From the NCBI GenBank assembly GCA_965219165.1, contig CBDCMW010000002.1, positions 2,542,001 to 2,606,000 on the forward strand: a stretch of 64,000 nucleotides of DNA, written 5' to 3'. This document shows positions 58,654-64,000 of this stretch, in pieces. The notes under the pieces were generated by a model. It ran no database searches, was not told the DNA's origin, and saw only the letters and a program-made list of their open reading frames with translations. A program made the translations under genes and the position numbers. Numbering within the stretch: position 1 is the first letter of the stretch; each line of letters opens with the position of its first letter. The DNA comes from Aldehydirespirator sp965219165 (lineage in GTDB: Bacteria; Actinomycetota; Acidimicrobiia; Acidimicrobiales; Aldehydirespiratoraceae).

Positions 58654-59607
58654 ATGGGCATTGCGCACGATCTCGGACTGGTGCGGATCAGGCGCCGCCT
58701 GCCGTCGCCGACCGGCGCCCTGAGAGCGCGCTCGTTCCCGCTTCGGGCGCCCGCCATTCCCGGCGGGGTGGAGCCTCCCCACATGCCGGGACGTACCGGC
58801 GTCGACTTCGACACCGCGTGGGCCCGCCGCTGGCCGGCCCGCATGTGCCGGGCCGCCATCGTCGAGGGTCCGATGCGGGCCATGGTGCAGGTGCTGGCCT
58901 CGCCCCGACGCGTCAGCGCCGATCGGCTGGCCGATCTGGAAGGCCCGGCGATCTTCGCCGCCAATCACCACAGCCATCTGGACACTCCGCTGCTGCTCAC
59001 GTCGATCCCCGAACCGTGGCGGCATCGAATCGTGGTCGGCGCCGCCTCCGACTACTTCTTCGGATCCCGTGTCTCCGGCACGGTGGCCGCTTTGACGTCC
59101 GGCGCCATCCCCATCGAGCGCGCCCGTGTGGGCCGCCGCTCGGCGGACCTGGCCGCCGGACTGATAGACGGCGGCTGGAGCCTGCTGATCTACCCGGAGG
59201 GTGGACGCAGCCCCGACGGCTGGGGGCAGCCGTTCCGGGGCGGTGCTGCATACCTGTCCTTGCGCTGCGGCGTGCCGGTCGTGCCGATACACGTGAGCGG
59301 CACGAGCGCCATCCTGCGCAAGGGCCGAACGCTGCCGCGGCCCGCGGAGACGACGGTGACCTTCGGGGCGCCGATCAGGCCGGCGGCCGGCGAGAAGGCT
59401 CCCCGGTTCGCGGCCCGGATCGAAGGGGCGGTGTCGGCCCTGGCCGACGAGGCCAGCACCGACTGGTACTCGGCCCGCAAGCGAGCCCACGCCGGTGCCA
59501 GCGGCACCCTCACCGGCCCCGATGTTGGAGTCTGGCGCCGCCAATGGGCCCTCGACGGCGGCCGCCGGACACCGGCTCGCCGCTCCCGTCGCTGGCCCGA
59601 CCTGTAG
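58654..59607 (+). CDS. 1-acylglycerol-3-phosphate acyltransferase-like (PlsC)
   Basis: The 317-residue protein has the acyltransferase box NHHSHLD (catalytic His-x4-Asp, about residue 110), SGAIPIERARVGRRS, LLIYPEGGRSPDG and VPVVPIHVSG. It transfers an acyl chain to a lysophospholipid or similar acceptor. The first 75 residues are an unmatched basic region. It lies 48 bp after the LarA-like gene on the same strand, so the three genes form one unit. Confidence 0.85.
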   Translation: MGIAHDLGLVRIRRRLPSPTGALRARSFPLRAPAIPGGVEPPHMPGRTGVDFDTAWARRWPARMCRAAIVEGPMRAMVQVLASPRRVSADRLADLEGPAIFAANHHSHLDTPLLLTSIPEPWRHRIVVGAASDYFFGSRVSGTVAALTSGAIPIERARVGRRSADLAAGLIDGGWSLLIYPEGGRSPDGWGQPFRGGAAYLSLRCGVPVVPIHVSGTSAILRKGRTLPRPAETTVTFGAPIRPAAGEKAPRFAARIEGAVSALADEASTDWYSARKRAHAGASGTLTGPDVGVWRRQWALDGGRRTPARRSRRWPDL

Positions 59608-59762
59608 CCCGCTCGGCACGGTCGGCTCGCGAGCCTCTTGCAGCGAATTTACGAGCCGAGAAGTGCCCAGGACGGACCTGCGGGGTCGTCTTGCAACAAA
59701 TTGGCGCTCTGGGGCGTCGGTGCTTGTAAATGGGACACCGCGCGTTCTGATCCGAGCTGGCC

Positions 59763-60230
59763 TTGAAAGAAGCCAACAACCACGAGGACGTAACGCGACT
59801 TTTCGCGGCTGAGCGCGTCCCGATGGTGCATCTGGCGACGCTGTTGGTCGGGTCGCCCGCGGTCGCGGAGGAGTTGGTGCAGGACGCGTTCGTGTCGGTG
59901 GCCAAGCGCTGGGACCACATCGACAGGCATGGCGCGTACTTGAGGACGTCGGTGGTCAACAAGTGCACGTCCGCGCTACGGCGCCGCGCTGTCGAGAACC
60001 GCTACCGGCCTTTCGTGGCGGAGGAATCCGACTACGGCATACCCGAGCAGCTGATCGAGCTGCGCAGCGCGCTGGCCCGCCTCAGCGACCGCCAGCGCAT
60101 GGTCGTGGTGCTGCGCTATTTCGCCGACATGCCCGATGCCGAGATCGCCGACACGTTGGGCGTGAGACCGGCGACGGTCCGGTCGCTGGCCCATCGAGCC
60201 ATGGCTGTGCTTCGAAAGGAGTTGGAATGA
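59763..60230 (+). CDS. ECF sigma factor, SigE family
   Basis: The 155-residue sigma factor has region 2 (VHLATLLVGSPAVAEELVQD, VSVAKRWDHID) and region 4 (LSDRQRMVVVLRYFADMPD, IADTLGVRPATVRSLAHRAM). It resembles the SigE-family ECF factors of actinobacteria. The TTG at 59763 gives the expected N-terminus; an ATG at residue 21 is too late for region 2. The 155-bp gap upstream shows no clear promoter. Its stop overlaps the LRR gene start (ATGA), so the two are coupled like sigma/anti-sigma pairs. Confidence 0.9.
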   Translation: MKEANNHEDVTRLFAAERVPMVHLATLLVGSPAVAEELVQDAFVSVAKRWDHIDRHGAYLRTSVVNKCTSALRRRAVENRYRPFVAEESDYGIPEQLIELRSALARLSDRQRMVVVLRYFADMPDAEIADTLGVRPATVRSLAHRAMAVLRKELE

Positions 60231-61891
60231 GCGACCTCGAAGAGCGCCTACGCCAACAGCTCCCCGCGCTCGCCGCCGAGATGGTCGAGAGCCACGCCGG
60301 AGGCCTGGGCCAACCAGTCACGGGCATCTGGCCGCGGCGCCGGAGGAGGGCGCGCCGACTGATCCAGCTCGCCGCCGCAGTAGTGGTGCTGGCCGCTGCA
60401 GCCGGCGGCGCAGTTGTGCTCCTCGATCAGCCTCCCAACGTGATCACGACGACCCCGGCGTCATCCACGGCGCCGCCCGACACAGTTCCGGCGACACCCA
60501 CCACACAACCCGAGCCCACGCCAACCACCGAACCCCCAACAACCACACAACTCGAATCCTCCGTCGACTCGCCCTGTTCTTCTCCCGCAGTCGTGGACCA
60601 AACCCTCGACGCTCTCGTCGCAGACTGCGAAGCCCTCTGGAGCTTCCAACAGAGCCAGGACTTCGTGCAACCGTTCGGGACTCCAGGAGGGACATGGAGT
60701 TACGAGACCCCCCGGCCCGGGTCACAGGGATTGACATGGAGTCACGGAATCCGGCTTCAGGACTGGAGCGGGGTCGCTGTCGTGAACGGGCGCGTCAGAG
60801 GACTCGATCGGCCCCGCTTCCCCGCCGAATCGGCCAGACTGTCTCCTGCATTGGGCAACCTCACCGCCCTCGAGAACCTGTGGCTATGCGGTTTCACGGG
60901 TCCGATGCCGGCCGAATTGGGCAACCTCTCCAACCTCAGGGATCTTCGGATCCGCAGCTCGATATCGTGCCCCAACGATCTGACAGGTCCGATACCGGCT
61001 GAGCTGGGAGACCTGACCAGCCTCGTGGAACTGTGGCTCGACGGCAACGAGCTGTCGGGACCGATTCCCGCCGAGCTCGGTCAGCTCATCAACCTTCAGG
61101 AATTGAATCTCGAGAGCAACGAGCTGTCGGGACCCATCCCTCCAGAACTCGGCGACCTCGCCAACCTGATAACGCTCGGCCTCTCCTGCAACAATTTCAC
61201 CGGTTCGATACCGGCTGAGCTGGGCAACCTCACCAGGCTCCAATACCTCGACCTCAGCTACAACGACCTGCCCGGCCCCATACCGGCAGAACTTCTGGAC
61301 GTCGCCAGCCTCAACTCCCTGTCGCTCGCCGGCACCGGGCGCTCGGGAGCGGTACCGGCTGGGCTGGCCGAATGGACCAACCTCAGGTTTCTCGATCTCA
61401 GCGACAATGATCTGTCCGGTCCCATTCCGCTGGACCTGCTACGCCTCACCAGCCTCAGGGGCCTGTGGCTCAGCGGCACCGGGCTGTCAGGACCGATGCC
61501 AGCCGAAATGGCGAACCTCACCAGACTCGAAGACCTGAACCTCAGCGACAACGAGCTGTCAGGACCGATACCGGCCGAGCTGGTTGACCTTGCAAGTCTC
61601 GTGTACCTCAACCTGAGCGGAAATCAGCTGTCGGGACCGGTGCCCGCGGGACTGGCCAGCCTCACCAACCTCCGGCTACTGCAACTCGACGGCAACCGAC
61701 TGTCGGGACCCGTGCCCGCCGAACTGGCCGCCCTCCCGGACCTCGCGACTCTGAGACTCGGCGACAACGAGCTGCTGGGGCCGATGCCAGCCGAGTTGCT
61801 GGGCTTCAATCAAGACATCGATCCAGCCATCAAACAAGGGGATGAACCCTGGCAGTACACGTGGTACTACCACCAATGCTCAGATGGCTAG
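60227..61891 (+). CDS. Membrane-anchored leucine-rich-repeat protein, probable sigma-factor regulator
   Basis: The 554-residue protein has a 43-residue cytoplasmic N-terminus (MSDLEERLRQQLPALAAEM), a membrane helix at about 44-66, a Thr/Pro-rich linker to about 112, a short domain with CEALW motif (117-200) and 13 plant-type LRRs (about 205-535) of the form LSGPIPAELGNLTxL. Most repeats are 24 residues and the second is 29. The N-terminus is in the position and size of an anti-sigma segment, and the LRRs face outside. Coupling with the sigma factor suggests that it senses an extracellular ligand and controls sigma release; this is inference. Confidence 0.85.
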   Translation: MSDLEERLRQQLPALAAEMVESHAGGLGQPVTGIWPRRRRRARRLIQLAAAVVVLAAAAGGAVVLLDQPPNVITTTPASSTAPPDTVPATPTTQPEPTPTTEPPTTTQLESSVDSPCSSPAVVDQTLDALVADCEALWSFQQSQDFVQPFGTPGGTWSYETPRPGSQGLTWSHGIRLQDWSGVAVVNGRVRGLDRPRFPAESARLSPALGNLTALENLWLCGFTGPMPAELGNLSNLRDLRIRSSISCPNDLTGPIPAELGDLTSLVELWLDGNELSGPIPAELGQLINLQELNLESNELSGPIPPELGDLANLITLGLSCNNFTGSIPAELGNLTRLQYLDLSYNDLPGPIPAELLDVASLNSLSLAGTGRSGAVPAGLAEWTNLRFLDLSDNDLSGPIPLDLLRLTSLRGLWLSGTGLSGPMPAEMANLTRLEDLNLSDNELSGPIPAELVDLASLVYLNLSGNQLSGPVPAGLASLTNLRLLQLDGNRLSGPVPAELAALPDLATLRLGDNELLGPMPAELLGFNQDIDPAIKQGDEPWQYTWYYHQCSDG

Positions 61892-62275
61892 CCAACGGAG
61901 ACCATGGGAGCAGATGAGGACCAGACCCATGGCCCTCGCGGCCGTACTTGTGGCCGGCGCAGCTGGCGTCGGCGCGTTGGTGCTCATGGGTTGTAGCGAC
62001 GACCAAGCGACCACCGCATCCCCGCCGCCCACAGCCCCGCCCCACACCGATCCCGCGACGCCCACACATCCCGACGCGGAGTCCACGCCAACAACCGAAC
62101 CCGAACCAACCACACAAGCCGAACCAGAGCCCACGCCGACCACACAGCCCCCAACCACCACACAACCCGCACCGGAACCGATCGTGTGTTGCGTCTGACT
62201 TCGCGCGACGGGATCCCGGTTCTTTCAGACTGCATCTGAGATGGTTGCTGGCCTTGATTATGGAGGCCATCAACG

Positions 62276-62605
62276 ATGACATCGACACCGCGGAAGCCGA
62301 AGCGGATGCTGACAGCAGAGCAGAAGTACGACTTGTGGCTGCGGATGCTGACGGGGCAGATCTCCCAGGCCGACGCGGCAGCCGAGGCTGGGGTGGACCG
62401 GTCGGTGATCACCCGGCTGCGAGCAGTTGCCCGCGATGGAGCGATCGCGGCGCTGCAGGCGTCGAGGCCGGGCCGGCCGCGTCAGTCTCGCCAGGAGGCG
62501 TCGGAGGCCGCGGCGTTGCGGGCCGAGGTCGACCGGCTCCAGGCGACGGTGGTCGAGCAGGCCGTCGAGTTGGCGGTGCTGCGGGGAAAATCGCGCTGGG
62601 GATGA
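62276..62605 (+). CDS. IS transposase OrfA (helix-turn-helix)
   Basis: The 109-residue basic protein has a helix-turn-helix (AEQKYDLWLRMLTGQISQ, AAAEAGVDRSVITRLRAVA) and a C-terminal Leu/Val-rich coiled segment (AEVDRLQATVVEQAVELAVL), the usual layout of IS3-family OrfA. It binds the element's ends. A GGGAAAA slippery heptamer near its end allows a -1 shift into orfB. Its stop overlaps the orfB ATG. Confidence 0.88.
   Translation: MTSTPRKPKRMLTAEQKYDLWLRMLTGQISQADAAAEAGVDRSVITRLRAVARDGAIAALQASRPGRPRQSRQEASEAAALRAEVDRLQATVVEQAVELAVLRGKSRWG
62584..62590 (+). promoter_or_regulatory. Canonical -1 frameshift heptamer
   Basis: GGGAAAA lies in the exact X-XXY-YYZ phase of the orfA frame (codons GGA AAA). 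Slipping back by one base continues into the orfB frame with no stop and would give a 459-residue OrfAB transposase. Confidence 0.75.
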
Positions 62606-63654
62606 GCGGTCCGGTTCCCGCCCGTGTCGACGGGACCGCCAAGGCGGCGTTGCTGTCCTTGATCGACGATGCGGTCGATGCCGGCTGGACGCTGAACCGG
62701 GCGTGCGCGGTGGTCGAGCTGGACCGGGGTCGGGCGTGGCGGTGGCAGCAGCGCCGAGCCGGGGGCGGGCTCGATGACGCCCGCCCGGGCGGGAACCCGA
62801 TCCACGGGCTCTTGGAGTGGGAGGAGGCTGAGATCTTGGCGTTGTTCGACGAGTGGGGCGACGTGGACCGGTCGCATCGCAAGCTCGCTCACCGCGGCTC
62901 CTACGAGCAACGGGTGTGGGCGTCGCCGTCGACCGTCGATCGGGTGCTGGCCCGTCACGGCCTTGCCCTGCAAGGAGCTCCACGACCGGCACGGACCGTG
63001 AAGACGCCGTGGCCGGACTGGTGTGAGTGGCACCCGAACCAGCTGTGGTGCTGGGACGGCTCCCAGTTCGAACGCTGCGTCGCCGCCAAGCACGCGTACG
63101 CGATTGTCGACCTCGTGTCCCGCAAGTGGATCTCGACCCACCTCACCGCCAACCCGGACTCGGTCGCCGCCCGGGTCCTGTTCAGCCGCGGGCTCGACAA
63201 CGAGGGACTGCTCACCGACGAGCTCCGAGCCCGCCTCACCGACCCCGACACCGGGCTCCCCGACGGCGACCAGGCGCCGTTGCTGCTGGCGGTCTCGGAC
63301 AACGGGACCGAGATGCACGCCAACGAGACCCGCCGGTTCATGGCGCTGTGCTCGATCGCCCAACACTTCGGTCGCCCGTCGACCCCGACCGACCAGGCGT
63401 GGATCGAGTCGCTGTGGGGCCACGTCAAACGCGAGCACCCACACCTGACGACGATCACCGACCCGGCCGTGCTCGCCGCCGAACTCGAACGCGTCCGGGT
63501 CCACCACAACAGCGTCCGGCTGCACGAAGCGATCGGCTACGTCACCCCCAACGACGAACACGACGGCCGCGGCGACACCATCCGCGCAGCCCGCACCGAC
63601 GGCATGCGAAACGCCGACGAACAACGCCGAGCCTGGCACCGGAGCCAGCGATGA
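62602..63654 (+). CDS. IS transposase OrfB (DDE integrase core)
   Basis: The 350-residue protein has an N-terminal helical region (TLNRACAVVELDRGRAWRW) and an rve-type catalytic core with the acidic triad: Asp in CWDGSQF, Asp in LAVSDNGTEMHA and Glu in DQAWIESLWGHVK. The order and spacing fit DDE transposases of the IS3 group. ATG 62602 overlaps the orfA stop (ATGA), but the main product is probably the OrfAB frameshift fusion. Confidence 0.92.
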   Translation: MSGPVPARVDGTAKAALLSLIDDAVDAGWTLNRACAVVELDRGRAWRWQQRRAGGGLDDARPGGNPIHGLLEWEEAEILALFDEWGDVDRSHRKLAHRGSYEQRVWASPSTVDRVLARHGLALQGAPRPARTVKTPWPDWCEWHPNQLWCWDGSQFERCVAAKHAYAIVDLVSRKWISTHLTANPDSVAARVLFSRGLDNEGLLTDELRARLTDPDTGLPDGDQAPLLLAVSDNGTEMHANETRRFMALCSIAQHFGRPSTPTDQAWIESLWGHVKREHPHLTTITDPAVLAAELERVRVHHNSVRLHEAIGYVTPNDEHDGRGDTIRAARTDGMRNADEQRRAWHRSQR

Positions 63655-64000
63655 ACCCGCCGACTACCCTCACCAACCACAACCCGCCAGCGACCATCGG
63701 ATGCGGTCTGAATCCCAACCCGATCCGTCGCGAAGAGTCAGATACGCCTCAATCGAGGGCCAGCCATGCACCTTCCCAGCGGTCGTGGACCAAGACCTGC
63801 ACGCCCTGGTCGGCGATTGCGAAGCACTTTGGGACTTCTTTCTGCTTCAGAACGCCGCACCACGGCTCAACCTTGACCAGGACACAACTTGGAGCGAGAC
63901 GAACCCGCTGCAGACCTGGAGGGGCGTGACCGTTGCCGATGGGCGCGTCACCGGGTTGCATCTCCATCAACTCGGCCTCACCGGCCAACCGGCATCGAGT

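Larger units (their letters stand above)
62185..63751 (+). mobile_element. Two-ORF insertion sequence (IS3-like)
   Basis: The 1567-bp element has TG...CA ends, imperfect terminal inverted repeats of about 50 bp (62185-62235 and 63699-63751) and is flanked by ATCG on both sides (62181-62184 and 63752-63755), a 4-bp target duplication. It carries an HTH orfA and a DDE orfB in the -1 frame. All parts look intact, so it is probably recent and active. Confidence 0.9.
61914..64000 (+). pseudogene. LRR lipoprotein gene interrupted by an insertion sequence
   Basis: The 5' part (61914-62184) encodes a lipoprotein signal (LAAVLVAGAAGVGALVLMGC) and a Pro/Thr-rich linker. The 3' part (63752 to the window edge) encodes TFPAVVDQDLHALVGDCEAL and further LRR-gene-like sequence similar to residues 117-200 of the preceding LRR protein. 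Removing the element and one ATCG target copy joins the two parts in the same frame with no change (linker PEPI, then EGQPCTFPAVV). In the present sequence the lipoprotein frame stops within the element. The gene continues beyond the window. Confidence 0.9.

Noticed and set aside
56791..59619. A 942-codon minus-strand open frame over the LarA-like and PlsC genes
   Set aside because: No domain or signal can be seen, and the plus strand has clear family motifs throughout.
62185..64000. A prophage or genomic island at the right end
   Set aside because: Only a single insertion sequence is seen; no phage, integrase or att-site genes accompany it.

Overview
The window is high-GC, gene-dense DNA from an actinobacterium. 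The strongest markers are a mycothiol ligase (mshC), CarD, an InhA-type enoyl reductase, the thrS–HIT gene pair known from mycobacteria, many GTG starts, and many genes with a TANNNT -10 box only 6-8 nt before the start codon, as expected for leaderless mRNAs. The mix of acyl-CoA enzymes, plant-type leucine-rich repeats and a SigE-type ECF sigma factor suggests an Acidimicrobiia-like lineage, but that placement is inference.

Layout. 0-4 kb: small genes (a hypothetical protein, a VOC protein, a coiled-coil membrane protein built of 11- and 18-residue repeats, a cupin), an M20 peptidase and a remnant of a CoA-transferase. 4.1-9.1 kb: a complete BMP-type (nucleoside-like) ABC importer. 9.2-14.5 kb: a HAD protein lacking its nucleophile, a hypothetical protein, a probably frameshifted Tat-exported amidohydrolase, CapA-like protein and CarD. 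14.5-23.5 kb: acyl-CoA metabolism (SDR, thiolase, LLM oxidoreductase, three acyl-CoA dehydrogenases), a methyltransferase pseudogene, adenine deaminase and a CadI/ArsI-like VOC protein. 23.6-27.4 kb: tRNA-Pro and a molybdenum hydroxylase. 27.4-35.5 kb: HIT protein, thrS, mshC, fabI/inhA and two CNNM/CorC-type proteins. 35.6-40.3 kb: a heterodimeric ABC exporter plus a solitary ABC ATPase. 40.4-43.6 kb: aminotransferase, thiN, M23 peptidase. 43.7-47.1 kb: an operon of two thiolase-like and two OB-fold proteins with GTGA overlaps. 47.3-54.4 kb: a membrane protein, tRNA-Val, one intact and one broken toxin-antitoxin pair, amidase, murF and ddl. 54.6-59.6 kb: a coupled cluster of fatty acyl-CoA-reductase/HAD fusion, LarA-like protein and PlsC acyltransferase. 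59.8-64 kb: ECF sigma factor, membrane-anchored LRR protein, and a paralogous LRR lipoprotein gene split by a two-ORF insertion sequence.

Working together. The BMP importer, adenine deaminase and molybdenum hydroxylase would fit uptake and oxidation of purines. The acyl-CoA dehydrogenases, thiolases and OB-fold/thiolase operon fit degradation of fatty acids or sterol-like side chains. MurF, Ddl, M23 and CapA-like proteins serve the envelope. The sigma factor and LRR protein look like a surface-sensing pair.

The most notable observations are: the insertion sequence whose removal, with one copy of its ATCG target duplication, exactly restores the LRR lipoprotein frame, and which carries a canonical in-frame GGGAAAA slippery site; the reductase–LarA–PlsC cluster joined by a 15-codon mini-ORF; a palindromic divergent promoter between mshC and fabI; an interspersed 51-54 bp repeat in three near-identical copies; and several genes caught in decay.
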